A stretch of DNA of 64,000 nt from Halorussus halophilus (GCF_008831545.1 NZ_CP044523.1:2356001-2420000), one strand, 5' to 3'. Numbered from the stretch's first letter, positions 7,900-16,977 are shown. The notes: generated from the letters alone by a model not told the origin. Numbers and translations: made by a program.

Positions 7900-8442
7900 T
7901 TACTGCTTGACCTTGTCTTTGAATTTCTCGCGCACCTTCTTGACCTTCGGTTCGGCTTGAATCGAGCAGTACTGGTCGGACGGATTCTTCTCGTAGTAGT
8001 CTTGGTGATACTCCTCGGCTTCGTAGAACTCTTCCAAGGGAGAGATTTCGGTCACGATTTCGTCCTCATCATACGCCCCCTCAGCTTCCAGTTCCGAAAT
8101 GAATCGCTCTACCGTCTGCTTCTGCTCGTCGTCGTGGTAGAACACTGCCGAGCGGTACTGGGTCCCCACGTCCGGCCCCTGCCGGTTCAGTTGCGTCGGG
8201 TCGTGGACCGTGAAGAAGACCTGCAGGAGGTCTTCGTAGCTCAGTTTTCCGGGGTCGTACTCGACTTGAATTACCTCCGCGTGGCCCGTGTCGCCCGAGC
8301 AGACCGCCTCGTAGGTTGGGTTCTCGACGTGGCCGCCTGCGTAGCCAGACGTGACCTCACTCACGCCGTCGAGTTCCTTGAACGCCGCTTCGGTACACCA
8401 GAAACAGCCACCGCCGAGGGTGGCGAGTTCGGACTCTGTCAT
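7900..8442 (-). CDS. msrA: Peptide-methionine (S)-S-oxide reductase MsrA
   Basis: A 180-residue protein of usual MsrA length. The catalytic motif GCFWCTEAAF holds the nucleophile Cys13, followed by the GYAGGHVENPTYEAVCSGDTGHAE block and HDPTQLNRQGPDVGTQYRSA, all hallmarks of the family. It repairs methionine-S-sulfoxide in oxidised proteins using thioredoxin-type reductants. The C-terminus ends in Lys-rich KVKKVREKFKDKVKQ, unusual for an acidic proteome. Start MTESELATLGGG at 8442 follows a GGGGGGAGG stretch; upstream frame has no family similarity. Confidence 0.95.
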   Translation of the reverse strand: MTESELATLGGGCFWCTEAAFKELDGVSEVTSGYAGGHVENPTYEAVCSGDTGHAEVIQVEYDPGKLSYEDLLQVFFTVHDPTQLNRQGPDVGTQYRSAVFYHDDEQKQTVERFISELEAEGAYDEDEIVTEISPLEEFYEAEEYHQDYYEKNPSDQYCSIQAEPKVKKVREKFKDKVKQ

Positions 8443-8562
8443 TGGGGGGAGGTAAGGCGCGCGAACAAATAGGGTTGCGGGAAGCGGTAGGGTCGCGGAA
8501 AGCGTTCGACTCGGGGGGTTGGCGCGAACCGATACCCACTTAGCACTCGCTCCGATAGGCGA

Positions 8563-9912
8563 GTGGTGGTGAACGAATCTGGTCTCTGCCTCTCGGGCAC
8601 GGTCGTCGCGGACTCTCAAACAGTCGTCCACGACGGGGCCGTCGCAGTCGAGGGGTCCGAAATAGTCGCAGTCGGGGCGCGCGAAGACGTTCTCGAACGC
8701 TATCCCGACTTCCCCGAACAGTCCTACGACGTGCTCGTTCCGGGCGTCGTCGGCGGTCACATCCACTCGGTGCAGAGTCTCGGCCGCGGTATCGCGGACG
8801 ACGCGGAACTGCTCGATTGGCTCTTCGACCACGTGTTGCCGATGGAAGCCTCGCTCTCCGCCGAGGAGATGCGAGCGGCCGCAGAGTTAGGGTATCTCGA
8901 AATGATAGAGAGTGGAACGACGACCTGCATCGACCACCTCTCGGTCTCCCACGCCGACGAGGCGTTCGAGGCCGCTGGCGAACTCGGTATCCGGGGCGTC
9001 CTCGGCAAAGTCATGATGGACAAGGATTCGCCGGATGGCTTGCAGGAAGACACCGAGGAAGCACTCGCAGAGACCGAGCGACTAGTCCAGAAGTACCACG
9101 GGAGTTTCGACGACCGGATTCGTTACGCAGTGACGCCGCGGTTCGCAGTCTCCTGCACGGAGGAGTGTCTGCGGGGCTCGCGCCGCATCGCCGACGAGTA
9201 CGACGGCGTTCGCATCCACACGCACGCCAGCGAGAACCAAGACGAGATAGCGACCGTGGAGGCCGAGACGGGCATGCGAAACGTCGAGTGGCTCCACGAA
9301 GTCGGCTTGACTGGTGAGGATGTCGTCCTCGCCCACTGCGTCTGGACCGACGAACGCGAGCGCGAGATTCTGGCCGAGACGGGCACGCACGTCACCTACT
9401 GCCCGTCCTCGAATATGAAACTCGCCAGCGGGGTGGCACCCATCGTGGACTACCTCGACCGCGGTATCAACGTCGCGCTGGGCAACGACGGACCGCCGTG
9501 CAACAACACGCTCGACCCATTCACCGAGATGCGCCAGGCGAGTCTCCTTCAGAAGGTCGAAGCGCTCGACCCCGAGACGGTTCCGGCGGAGGAGATTTTC
9601 GAGATGGCGACCGTCAACGGCGCACGGGCCGCCGGATTCGATAGGCTGGGTAAACTGAAGGAAGGGTGGCGTGCAGACGTGGTCGGACTCTCGACGGACG
9701 TGACCCGCGCGACGCCGATTCACGACGTACTCTCGCATCTCGTGTTCGCCGCGCGTGGCGACGACGTGGAGTTCACGATGGTAGACGGCGAGGTGCTTCA
9801 GCAGGAAGGCACAGTCACTGTCGCCGACGCCGAGGAGATTCGCTCCCGCGCCGCAGAGTTCGCCGAGCAGTACACCCCCGAGGACGCGCCAGTCGCCGGG
9901 TCGGCCGACTGA
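8563..9912 (+). CDS. Amidohydrolase (5'-deoxyadenosine/S-adenosylhomocysteine deaminase-like)
   Basis: A 449-residue metal-dependent hydrolase of the TRZ/ATZ branch. Metal ligands are seen in GHIHSVQSL (HxH), RIHTHASEN, VLAHCVW and LGNDGPPCNN. The family includes deaminases of 5'-deoxyadenosine, methylthioadenosine, S-adenosylhomocysteine and guanine; the RGIADD...LLDWLFDHVLPMEA segment favours the adenosine-derivative deaminases over hydantoin or pyrimidine hydrolases. The frame begins with three consecutive GTG codons at 8563-8571, so the exact start is uncertain by a few residues. It is divergent from msrA. Confidence 0.85.
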   Translation: MVVNESGLCLSGTVVADSQTVVHDGAVAVEGSEIVAVGAREDVLERYPDFPEQSYDVLVPGVVGGHIHSVQSLGRGIADDAELLDWLFDHVLPMEASLSAEEMRAAAELGYLEMIESGTTTCIDHLSVSHADEAFEAAGELGIRGVLGKVMMDKDSPDGLQEDTEEALAETERLVQKYHGSFDDRIRYAVTPRFAVSCTEECLRGSRRIADEYDGVRIHTHASENQDEIATVEAETGMRNVEWLHEVGLTGEDVVLAHCVWTDEREREILAETGTHVTYCPSSNMKLASGVAPIVDYLDRGINVALGNDGPPCNNTLDPFTEMRQASLLQKVEALDPETVPAEEIFEMATVNGARAAGFDRLGKLKEGWRADVVGLSTDVTRATPIHDVLSHLVFAARGDDVEFTMVDGEVLQQEGTVTVADAEEIRSRAAEFAEQYTPEDAPVAGSAD

Positions 9913-10200
9913 GCGTCCGAGAAGGCGACTTTCTCGAAACTTCTCAACACGCCACTTATCTTGTTCGGCACCAGTTTTATCCGTCCTCAGCGCCACGATA
10001 TTTATACGGGACCACGGAACACACTGTGCGTCCACCACACGCTGGCGACGAAATAGTAGTCCGAGTTCTCCGACCGGGAGAACTGTAACAGTACACCAGC
10101 GCGGAGTTCTGTGCCGCTGTCGTTCCCCCACTGCGTGGTAGTCACGTGACTCGCACCACATGGTTTCCCCACGTTCCGCAATCTCCCCACGTAGCCAGTC

Positions 10201-10620
10201 ATGTCAGAACATGAGTACACGAGCGAACTGAACCAGAGCGAGGCAGCCCGCCAGTCCGCTCTCATCGAACTGTCCGTCACTGCCGACTCGACCGAACGGT
10301 TACAGCGCGTGTTGCGGACTGTCGCCAGCGACCGACGGCGATACGTCCTCCGGTGTTTCACCCAGAAAGAGCGAGAAGTCCCGCTCGGCAAAGTAGCGAC
10401 GCGCGTCGCGGCGTTCGAAGAGAGCGAACCAACAGAGGTGGTCTCCAAACAGGCAATCGAGCGCGAACGGACGCGACTCCACCACGTAGACCTCCCGAAA
10501 CTGGACGACGCGGAGTTCCTCGACTACGACCCCCAGGCGAATCTCGTGACGCTCCCGGACGCGTCGTCCCGCGGTCCGCCGTACTTCCAAGAGTCACTCC
10601 GACTGAGCGAGGACGAGTAA
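10201..10620 (+). CDS. DUF7344-type winged-helix protein paired with HalOD1
   Basis: A 139-residue protein with a predicted winged helix (LQRVLRTVASDRRRYVLRCF near residues 37-56) and the segment RTRLHHVDLPKLDDAEFLDYD, typical of haloarchaeal DUF7344 domains that are thought to bind DNA or mediate contacts. It ends one base before the start of a HalOD1-domain gene, so the two form a tight operon. A clear TATA-like TTTATAC lies near 10000, about 200 nt upstream. Function is not established; a two-part regulatory output module is the likely role. Confidence 0.75.
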   Translation: MSEHEYTSELNQSEAARQSALIELSVTADSTERLQRVLRTVASDRRRYVLRCFTQKEREVPLGKVATRVAAFEESEPTEVVSKQAIERERTRLHHVDLPKLDDAEFLDYDPQANLVTLPDASSRGPPYFQESLRLSEDE

Positions 10621-10621
10621 G

Positions 10622-10882
10622 ATGTCAGGAAACATGTCTCCGAGCGCGACACCGCCCGAACGACGCGACGACCCACCGAGTACGGTCGTCGTCGAGACCG
10701 TCGCAGCGGCCGAGGGCGTAGATACCATCGACCTGCCGCCGCTGTACGAGTGGATCGACCCCGACGCACTCGACGAATTCGTCGCCGACGAGGCCGACGA
10801 CCCGCGCCGGGTCAGGTTCGACTACGCGGGCTACGAAGTCACCGTCGAAGGCGACGGCGCAGTGTCGGTCGAGAAAGTGTAG
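10622..10882 (+). CDS. HalOD1 output-domain protein
   Basis: An 86-residue acidic protein that is almost wholly a HalOD1 domain: VVVETVAAAEGVDTIDLPPL, YEWIDPDALDEFV and VRFDYAGYEVTVEGDG. HalOD1 is a haloarchaeal domain seen as stand-alone small proteins or attached to response regulators, and is assumed to be a signalling output. It starts 1 nt after the stop of the DUF7344-type gene. No enzymatic residues are evident. Confidence 0.85.
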   Translation: MSGNMSPSATPPERRDDPPSTVVVETVAAAEGVDTIDLPPLYEWIDPDALDEFVADEADDPRRVRFDYAGYEVTVEGDGAVSVEKV

Positions 10883-10896
10883 TGAAAGCTGAACGG

Positions 10897-11523
10897 TCAG
10901 CAGATCGGTCTCGGGTCGAGTCCCATCGCGTCGAGCGTCTCGGCGTAGTCGTCGTAAGCAACTTGAATCGTCTCCGTCGCAACTGCTTCTGCACGCTCCC
11001 AGTCGTCGCTGTCGCATCGCGCTGCCAGTAGTTCCACGCCAGCGTCGGCACCGTCTCTGGTCTCTTCGCGCAGTTCCCGGAAGAGGTTCGCCCGTCGTTC
11101 GTCGGCCTCGTTGACGAAGAAGTTGACCAGTTGTAGTTGCGTGCGATAGCCGACGAGCGCGCGGCCGACGAGTCCCGCGGCGCGAGCGACGGTGTCGTCC
11201 AGTCCTCGCAGGTAGTCGTGCATCGGGTCGGCCTCGCCGGACGGGTCGAAGTCCCCGAGTTCGCCGACAACGCGCTCGTAGTGGTCGCGCTCTTTCTCGG
11301 CGAGCGTGGAGAACGTCTCGCTCGCGGCCGAATCGGTCTCCGTGTCGGCCCACTCGGCGAACGTCTCGCTCGCGGTGTGTTCGCTCTCGGCGGCGGCCCG
11401 GAGGACCGTCTCGGCGTCGAGGTCGGCGTCGGTCAGCGCGACCAACACCTGCTGGGAGCCGAGTCGGTCTAGTTCGGTCGCGTTGGCCTCCGCGACGCCG
11501 TCCGAGAAGTTGTCGGGGTCCAT
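10897..11523 (-). CDS. Rubrerythrin-like / ferritin-like fold haloarchaeal protein
   Basis: A 208-residue, all-helical acidic protein starting MDPDNFSDGVAEANATELDRLGS. It carries helices with spaced Glu and His (AESEHTASETFAEWADTET; LAEKERDHYERVVGEL) resembling a ferritin-like four-helix bundle. Homologues in haloarchaea are variously labelled rubrerythrin family or, with little support, transcription antitermination protein. There are no rubredoxin cysteines. Start at 11523 is preferred because the upstream residues (MKQSVVVAAT) are not typical; a start at 11553 is possible. It is divergent from the rhodanese-MBL gene. Confidence 0.65.
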   Translation of the reverse strand: MDPDNFSDGVAEANATELDRLGSQQVLVALTDADLDAETVLRAAAESEHTASETFAEWADTETDSAASETFSTLAEKERDHYERVVGELGDFDPSGEADPMHDYLRGLDDTVARAAGLVGRALVGYRTQLQLVNFFVNEADERRANLFRELREETRDGADAGVELLAARCDSDDWERAEAVATETIQVAYDDYAETLDAMGLDPRPIC

Positions 11524-11599
11524 GGTCGCGGCTACGACCACGCTCTGCTTCAAAGTTGGTGCCGTGTCTATTTATCAGTCGGTCGCTTACGCCATCCTG

Positions 11600-12745
11600 A
11601 TGAATGACGACGACACCGCCTCGGTGTCGCCCGCGGCCCTCTACGAGCGCATCGAGGCCGACGAGCGGACGACCCTGCTGGACGTGCGCAACCGCGACGA
11701 GTTCGAGTCGTGGCGTATCGAGGGTCCCGACGCCGTACAGGTACCGTATTCGGAGTTCGTGGCCGCGAAGGCACGCGGCGAGGTGGACGACTTGCTCGCA
11801 GACCTCGACCTGCGGGAACCGGTCGTCACAGTCTGTCCCCGTGGCGAGGCCAGCGAGATGGTGGCCGAACTGCTCCGCGAACGTGGCGTCGAGGCCGAGA
11901 ATCTCGAAGGTGGGATGGAAGGCTGGGCACGACTGTACGTCACCGACGAGGTACCGGCGATGGGTGCGACGGTCACGCAGTACGACCGCCCGGCGACCGG
12001 TTGTCTCTCGTACCTCGTCGTGGCGGGCGACGAAGCCGCCGTCATCGACCCGCTGCGGGCGTTCGCAGACCGGTACGTCGCGGACGCCGAGAACGCTGGC
12101 GCGGAACTGAAGTACGCAATCGACACCCACGTTCACGCCGACCACCTCTCGGGTGTGCGAGCGGTCGCCGACGAATCGGGAGCCGAACCCGTCCTGCCAG
12201 CCGGTGCTCCCGACAGAGGACTCGCGTTCGACGCGACGTTGCTCGCCGACGAAGCGCGACTCGAAGTCGGCGAGAAGGAACTGACCGCGGTTCACGCGCC
12301 CGGTCATACGACCGAACTGACCGTTCTCAGGTTGGACGAGATACTGTTCTCGGGCGACGCGCTGTTCCTCGACAGTTTCGGACGACCAGATTTGCAGTCC
12401 GGCGACGAGGGAGCGCGCGACCTCGCTGCGACTACCTACGACACGCTTCGCGGCCGACTGCTCTCGCTCCCCGACGAGTCGCTCGTCGCGCCGGGCCACC
12501 GCACACCGACCGCCGAACCTGCGGAAGACGGCACCTACACCGCTCGACTCGCCGAAGTTCGCCAGAAGATTTCCCTGCCGGACGACCGCGAAGCGTTCGT
12601 CTCGCGAGTCGTCGAATCGCTTCCACCGCGGCCCGCCAACTTCGAAGCAATCGTCCCGACGAACCTCGGCACGCAGGACGTAGACGACGAGACGGCCTTC
12701 GAGTTGGAACTCGGGCCGAACAACTGCGCGGTGGCGGCGGAGTGA
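11600..12745 (+). CDS. Rhodanese-metallo-beta-lactamase fusion (persulfide dioxygenase-like)
   Basis: A 381-residue two-domain protein. Residues about 1-115 form a rhodanese domain with active-site Cys79 in VCPRGEAS. Residues about 125-381 form a metallo-beta-lactamase domain with THVHADH (first ligand His177), APGHTTELT, FSGDALFLDSFGRPDL and APGHRTPT, the ETHE1/persulfide dioxygenase pattern. Such enzymes oxidise glutathione- or coenzyme-linked persulfides to sulfite, with the rhodanese moving sulfane sulfur. In the better-known fusions the rhodanese is usually C-terminal; here it is N-terminal. Start ATG at 11600 is chosen because the upstream extension overlaps the divergent gene. Confidence 0.88.
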   Translation: MNDDDTASVSPAALYERIEADERTTLLDVRNRDEFESWRIEGPDAVQVPYSEFVAAKARGEVDDLLADLDLREPVVTVCPRGEASEMVAELLRERGVEAENLEGGMEGWARLYVTDEVPAMGATVTQYDRPATGCLSYLVVAGDEAAVIDPLRAFADRYVADAENAGAELKYAIDTHVHADHLSGVRAVADESGAEPVLPAGAPDRGLAFDATLLADEARLEVGEKELTAVHAPGHTTELTVLRLDEILFSGDALFLDSFGRPDLQSGDEGARDLAATTYDTLRGRLLSLPDESLVAPGHRTPTAEPAEDGTYTARLAEVRQKISLPDDREAFVSRVVESLPPRPANFEAIVPTNLGTQDVDDETAFELELGPNNCAVAAE

Positions 12746-12799
12746 AAGGAATCGGTCGTTTGCGAGTGATGTGCAGGTTTGTGTATCGCTGATTTCGTT

Positions 12800-12996
12800 A
12801 CTTCGAAAGCTCCCGCCCTACGAACCGCAGAAGTCGTCGTGACTACGACCGCTTCGAAAGCCCCCGCCGCTCGCGGTCGCTCAGCGACATATCCGAGGCT
12901 CTCCACACCACCCGCCTCGGATAGGGGTCGCCGAGACGACTACATCGAACGCGAGCGCGCGGCCCCTTTCAGTCCCACCCCGTTGGTTGGTTAGCA
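12800..12996 (-). repeat. Dispersed structured element family I, copy A
   Basis: Fills most of the 405-bp gap between the rhodanese-MBL gene and the flavin reductase gene. Read on the minus strand it has AACCAACC, GGGGTGGGACTGAAAGGGG, a first outer-stem arm, an inner hairpin (arms 12914-12922 and 12891-12899, 9 bp perfect), the second outer arm, then CGGGGGCTTTCGAAGCGGTC. The conserved tail CCGCAGAAGTCGTCGTGAC and a second GAAAGCTCCCG box extend it to about 12800. No reading frame within it looks coding. Confidence 0.85.
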
Positions 12997-13150
12997 GGGC
13001 GATTTTCGGTGGACGGTCGCACCGAGCGTTTTCGTAGGCAGTGGCACCGAGCGTTTCAGTGGTCGGTAGGAGACCAGTTCGGCCCTCCCTCCGACCACCG
13101 CCTGTTTCCGCGACCGGAACTCATTCCACACCACGGTCCTACCCACCCAT

Positions 13151-13744
13151 ATGGACGTAGACCCCGACGGAGTGCCGTCCCTCTACCGGACGCTCGCAGG
13201 CGCGGTCGTCCCCCGACCAATCGCGTGGGTGAGTACGACGAGTCAGGAAGGCGTGGACAATCTCGCGCCGTACAGTTTCTTCAACGTCGTCTCGTACGAC
13301 CCGCCGGTCGTGATGTTCGCGCCCGTGGATGACTCCAGCGACCCGGACGGGTTCAAAGACACGCCACGGAACGTCGAGGCGACCGAGGAGTTCGTCGTCA
13401 ACGTCGTCACCGAAGAACTCGCCGAGGCGATGAACGCGACGAGCGCGACGCTCCCCGCGGGCGAGAGCGAGTTCGACCACGCCGGACTCGAACGCGGTGA
13501 CTCGAAGGTCGTCGCTCCCCCGAGCGTGGCCGCCTCGCCTGTCAACTTCGAGTGTTCGCTGTACGAGATGGTCGATGTCGGCTCCTCCACGATGGTGTTG
13601 GGAGAGGTCGAGTGGGTCCAAATCGACGACGACGTGACGACCGACGGGAAGGTGGACGTGACGAAACTCGACGCAGTCGGCCGACTGTCAGGGAGTCTCT
13701 ACGCGACGACTCGCGAGCGATTCGCACTGGAGCGCCCAGAATGA
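13151..13744 (+). CDS. Flavin reductase family protein (FMN-binding split barrel)
   Basis: A 197-residue protein with the flavin-reductase-like fold: LYRTLAGAVVPRPIAWVSTT, VDNLAPYSFFNVVSYDPP and VMFAPVDDSS, the usual FMN-binding strands, plus FVVNVVTEELAEAMNATSA. Members bind FMN and reduce flavins or act as partners of monooxygenases. Its stop (TGA) overlaps the start of the next gene (ATGA at 13741), so translation is coupled with an AAC(3)-like acetyltransferase. That pairing does not by itself show a common pathway. Confidence 0.88.
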   Translation: MDVDPDGVPSLYRTLAGAVVPRPIAWVSTTSQEGVDNLAPYSFFNVVSYDPPVVMFAPVDDSSDPDGFKDTPRNVEATEEFVVNVVTEELAEAMNATSATLPAGESEFDHAGLERGDSKVVAPPSVAASPVNFECSLYEMVDVGSSTMVLGEVEWVQIDDDVTTDGKVDVTKLDAVGRLSGSLYATTRERFALERPE

Positions 13745-14556
13745 CCGAAGCGGACGCCATCGAGCAGACGGACGAACCGCTGACCGTCGAGCGACTAGTC
13801 TCGGACCTGCGTGACCTCGGCGTCGAGTCCGGTGATACGCTATTGGTCCACTCATCGTTGTCGTCGCTGGGGTGGGTCGCCGTCGGCCCGCCGACAGTCG
13901 TGGACGCGCTAATGGAAGCCGTCGGCGAGGACGGGACGCTCGTGATGCCGACTCACTCGACGCAGTACTCCGACCCGAGTGACTGGCAGAACCCACCGGT
14001 TCCCAGCGATTGGATTCCCGAGATTCGGTCGTCTGCACCACCCTACAGACCCGACGTCACGCCGACGCGCGGAATGGGCGCGATAGCAGAGTGTTTCCGA
14101 GCGTATCCGAGCGTCGTTCGGAGTCGTCACCCGCTCTACTCGTTCGCGGCGTGGGGCGACGACGCCGAAGCCGTCGTCGCCGACCACGGCTACGACAACG
14201 GACTCGGCGAGGAATCGCCGCTCGCACGAGTGTACGAACGCGACGGGGAGATTCTCATGCTCGGAACTGGCCACGACACGAACACGTCGCTCCACCTCGC
14301 GGAGCATCGAGGGGAGTACGACCAGACGTTCGTAACTGGTGGCGCACCCGTCATGGTAGATGACGACAGACAGTGGATTTCGTTCGAAGGATTGGACTAC
14401 GACAGCGAGGACTTCGCCGACGCCGGGGACGCCTTCGAACGCGACCGTGACGACGCGGTCGTTCGGGGGGAAGTCGGGTGTGCCGAAACTCGCCTGCTGT
14501 CTCAGCGTGAACTCGTAGACTACGGCGCGGAGTGGTTCGGAGAAAACAGGACGTAG
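13741..14556 (+). CDS. AAC(3)-family N-acetyltransferase
   Basis: A 271-residue member of the aminoglycoside 3-N-acetyltransferase family. Typical blocks are VESGDTLLVHSSLSSLGWV, a VGEDGTLVMPTHSTQYSDP loop, PTRGMGAIAECFRAYPSVV, RSRHPLYSFAAWG and LMLGTGHDTNTSLHLAEHR, which carry the active-site Glu, His and acetyl-CoA-binding residues. Many environmental members do not confer drug resistance, and archaeal ribosomes are not the usual target of these drugs, so the natural substrate is unknown. It overlaps the flavin reductase gene by 4 bp. Confidence 0.88.
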   Translation: MTEADAIEQTDEPLTVERLVSDLRDLGVESGDTLLVHSSLSSLGWVAVGPPTVVDALMEAVGEDGTLVMPTHSTQYSDPSDWQNPPVPSDWIPEIRSSAPPYRPDVTPTRGMGAIAECFRAYPSVVRSRHPLYSFAAWGDDAEAVVADHGYDNGLGEESPLARVYERDGEILMLGTGHDTNTSLHLAEHRGEYDQTFVTGGAPVMVDDDRQWISFEGLDYDSEDFADAGDAFERDRDDAVVRGEVGCAETRLLSQRELVDYGAEWFGENRT

Positions 14557-14562
14557 CGTCGT

Positions 14563-15072
14563 TCAGGCTTCGAGGACAGCGAGTCGTTCTTCGTACTCCT
14601 CTTTGCTGATTTCGCCGGTGGCGAACTTCTCGCGGAGCGCGTCGATTGCGGGGTCGGTGTCGCGGCCACCCGAGTCGCCGCCGTTCTCGCGAATGTCGTC
14701 TATCTCCTCTTTCAGCGTCTCGAACTCCTCCTGTTGCTTTCGCTTGAACATCACGGAGTTCTCGTCGTTCGCCGCGTCGAACGCGCCGCCGTCGCTCTCG
14801 GAGTAGCCGCTCTGACCGAACTGGATGTAGCCGTTGGTTACCCGGCCAGCGTCCTTGAACTGGATGCTCGTGATGCTCGAAATCGGAATCTCCTTGTTCC
14901 CTTTGCCCATGTGGCCGAGCTTCGCCAGCATCCCTTTGCGCTTGATGATGATTTTGCTCTGTTTGAGTTCGACCTGTCCGTTAGCTCCCTTTGCTTCGTG
15001 GACGAGGTCGGAGTTGCTCGCTTCTTCCTCGTCGTCGCTTGAACCAAACATGTCTGACACGTCAGAAAACAT
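14563..15072 (-). CDS. Bacterial-PH-like and SHOCT domain protein
   Basis: A 169-residue protein. The middle (about residues 25-90) looks like a PH-like beta domain (KIIIKRKGMLAKLG, then ISSITSIQFKDAG and GYIQFGQSG), as in DUF4429/bPH proteins. The C-terminus is a SHOCT motif: DPAIDALREKFATGEISKEE followed by YEERLAVLEA. SHOCT segments are short oligomerisation or anchoring motifs. A coiled-coil rich linker lies between. The start at 15072 follows an AT-rich stretch; Met8 (MFGSSDDEEE) is an alternative. Convergent with the acetyltransferase gene. Confidence 0.75.
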   Translation of the reverse strand: MFSDVSDMFGSSDDEEEASNSDLVHEAKGANGQVELKQSKIIIKRKGMLAKLGHMGKGNKEIPISSITSIQFKDAGRVTNGYIQFGQSGYSESDGGAFDAANDENSVMFKRKQQEEFETLKEEIDDIRENGGDSGGRDTDPAIDALREKFATGEISKEEYEERLAVLEA

Positions 15073-15147
15073 ATTATAAAAATGTGTCTTTGGATATAGT
15101 TCGGACGACAGCGGAAAACAAGCCTGCAAGGACGCCGAGTGACTTCG

Positions 15148-15477
15148 TCAGTCGTCCGCCGCGGCTGGTTCGCTCGTCGCTTCCACGTCGTCTTCGATGC
15201 TCGGGGGATACTTCCCGCGGTCGAGTTTCAGGTCGCTCTGGGGGCGCGCCATGCAGGTCAGGGCGTACTCTTCGGCCTCTTCCTCGGTCAGGCCGCGCGC
15301 GGCGGGTTGGGTGACTTCGCCTTCTACGATTTCCGCAGAGCAGGCCAGACACATGCCGACGCGACAGGAGTACTCCTGTGCGATGCCCTCCTCGATGCAC
15401 GCTTTGAGAATCGTCTCCTTGTCGGACACCTCGATAGACTCGTCGGTGCCGACGAATTCCACGGTGTAGTCGGTCAT
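15148..15477 (-). CDS. 2Fe-2S ferredoxin (plant/halophile type)
   Basis: A 109-residue protein with the [2Fe-2S] ligand pattern CxxxxCxxC ... C: YSCRVGMCLACSAEI and later LTCMARPQSDLKL. It is shorter than the classic 128-residue halobacterial ferredoxin and lacks that protein's acidic N-terminal insertion, so it is an accessory ferredoxin. It carries single electrons to an unknown partner. The C-terminal tail (EATSEPAAADD) is acidic and probably disordered. It stands alone, divergent from the lipid reductase gene 120 bp away. Confidence 0.92.
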   Translation of the reverse strand: MTDYTVEFVGTDESIEVSDKETILKACIEEGIAQEYSCRVGMCLACSAEIVEGEVTQPAARGLTEEEAEEYALTCMARPQSDLKLDRGKYPPSIEDDVEATSEPAAADD

Positions 15478-15599
15478 ACCGCGTCGTACGAAAGTTCCGT
15501 ACTTTATTCTTTATCCCCGCCGCGGTCGAGGAGTGTCGCTCTCGCGAGGACAAATCGGCTCATAAAGAGTTTTGCCCCCTCCGTCGCGTAGCCGAAGGC

Positions 15600-16970
15600 A
15601 TGGCTACACACGAGTACGACATCGTCGTCGTCGGGGCGGGCACGTCCGGCTGTTACGCCGCGGCGACCGCCGCCGACGCGGGCTACGATGTCGTCGTGGT
15701 CGAGCGCAAGACCGAGGAAGAGGCAGGTCACATCGCTTGTGGCGACGCGCTGAAGGGTGCCGATGCGTTCCCGGAGGCGATTCCGAAGTCCCAGATTCAG
15801 TCTGCGTTCACCAACACCGACGTGGACCACGGGCGGTTCGAGATTCCACAGGAGGACACCGTCCTCGAAATTCCGGTGCCGGGCGAACTCGCGGTCATCG
15901 ACCGCTGGGAGTACGGCCGGAAGATAATCGAGGGCGCGAAGCGAGCGGGCGCACAGTTCCACTACGACACCGTCGTCAAGGACGTGACCCAACGCCAAGA
16001 CGGACAGGTCACTGGCGTCCGGGGCAAGCGCGACGGGAGCGTCCAGCGGTACAACGCCGAACTCGTCGTGGACGCGGCGGGGTCGTTGTCGATTCTACAG
16101 GACAAGGCCGACTTCGACGGCACGACGTTCGACACGAACGTCTCTTACTCGCAGTTCTGTTCGGCGTACCGGGAAATCGTTCACGTGGACGAACCGGTCG
16201 AGTGGGACGACGCGCTCGTCTTCAAGCCGACCAAGCGCGCGGCGGGCTACCTCTGGTACTTCCCGCGCACCGACACCGAAATCAACGCCGGACTCGGCTT
16301 CCAGATGAACGAAGAACCGATGAAACTGGTCGAAGACCTGAAACAGGACCTCCGCGCTCGGCCCGAGTTCAAAGGTGCGCGCGTCGAGGACAAGTTGGGC
16401 GCGGCACTGCCGACCCGCCGCCCCTACGACTCGGCTATCGCGCCGGGCTTCATCTCGGTCGGAGACGCCGCGGGCCACGTCAACCCGACCACCGGCGGCG
16501 GCATCGCCGGTGCGGCCTACGCGGGCAAGTACGCCGCCGAAGCCGCGATGGACGCGATGGAAGACGGCGAGATGGGCGAGGCGAACCTCTGGAAGTACAA
16601 CGAGAACGTGATGGACCACTTCGGCGCGCGCTACGCCGGACTCGACGTCTACAACATCTTCTCGACCGCGGTGGACGTAGACGACCTGATGGGCCTGCTC
16701 GGTGCGCTCCCCGCGACGAAACTCGCGGAAGCACTCTACTCCGGCAGTGCGAACGTCGGGTGGTGGCTCAAGGTCCAGACGGCCATCAAGGCGGTCGGCC
16801 ACTGGGACCTCATCTACGACCTCTACCAGACGAAGAGCCTCGCGGACGACCTCATCGACCACTACGAGCAGTATCCGAGTCGCCCCGGCGGACTCGACGC
16901 GTGGCAGCACAAGCGCGACTCCATCATGGACGACATCTACGCGACGACTGGGGCGGACGCCAAATACTGA
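15600..16970 (+). CDS. Digeranylgeranylglycerophospholipid/geranylgeranyl reductase family flavoprotein
   Basis: A 456-residue FAD-dependent reductase. The N-terminal dinucleotide motif is VVVGAGTSGCYAAATAADAG, followed by the family's HIACGDALKG and later SVGDAAGHVNPTTGGGIAGA, which closes the FAD site. Archaeal members saturate the isoprenoid chains of ether lipids or of menaquinone/geranylgeranyl groups. The clear match to this family and its length support lipid metabolism, but which double bonds it reduces is not visible. Seven bases after its stop begins a family II repeat element whose first run of T may act as terminator. Confidence 0.88.
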   Translation: MATHEYDIVVVGAGTSGCYAAATAADAGYDVVVVERKTEEEAGHIACGDALKGADAFPEAIPKSQIQSAFTNTDVDHGRFEIPQEDTVLEIPVPGELAVIDRWEYGRKIIEGAKRAGAQFHYDTVVKDVTQRQDGQVTGVRGKRDGSVQRYNAELVVDAAGSLSILQDKADFDGTTFDTNVSYSQFCSAYREIVHVDEPVEWDDALVFKPTKRAAGYLWYFPRTDTEINAGLGFQMNEEPMKLVEDLKQDLRARPEFKGARVEDKLGAALPTRRPYDSAIAPGFISVGDAAGHVNPTTGGGIAGAAYAGKYAAEAAMDAMEDGEMGEANLWKYNENVMDHFGARYAGLDVYNIFSTAVDVDDLMGLLGALPATKLAEALYSGSANVGWWLKVQTAIKAVGHWDLIYDLYQTKSLADDLIDHYEQYPSRPGGLDAWQHKRDSIMDDIYATTGADAKY

Positions 16971-16977
16971 ATCGGCC

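Noticed and set aside
10625-12499. A 624-codon minus-strand open frame across HalOD1 and rhodanese-MBL genes
   Set aside because: It is opposite to genes with clear domain matches, and its translation is Arg-rich and low in family motifs, as expected of antisense frames in GC-rich DNA.
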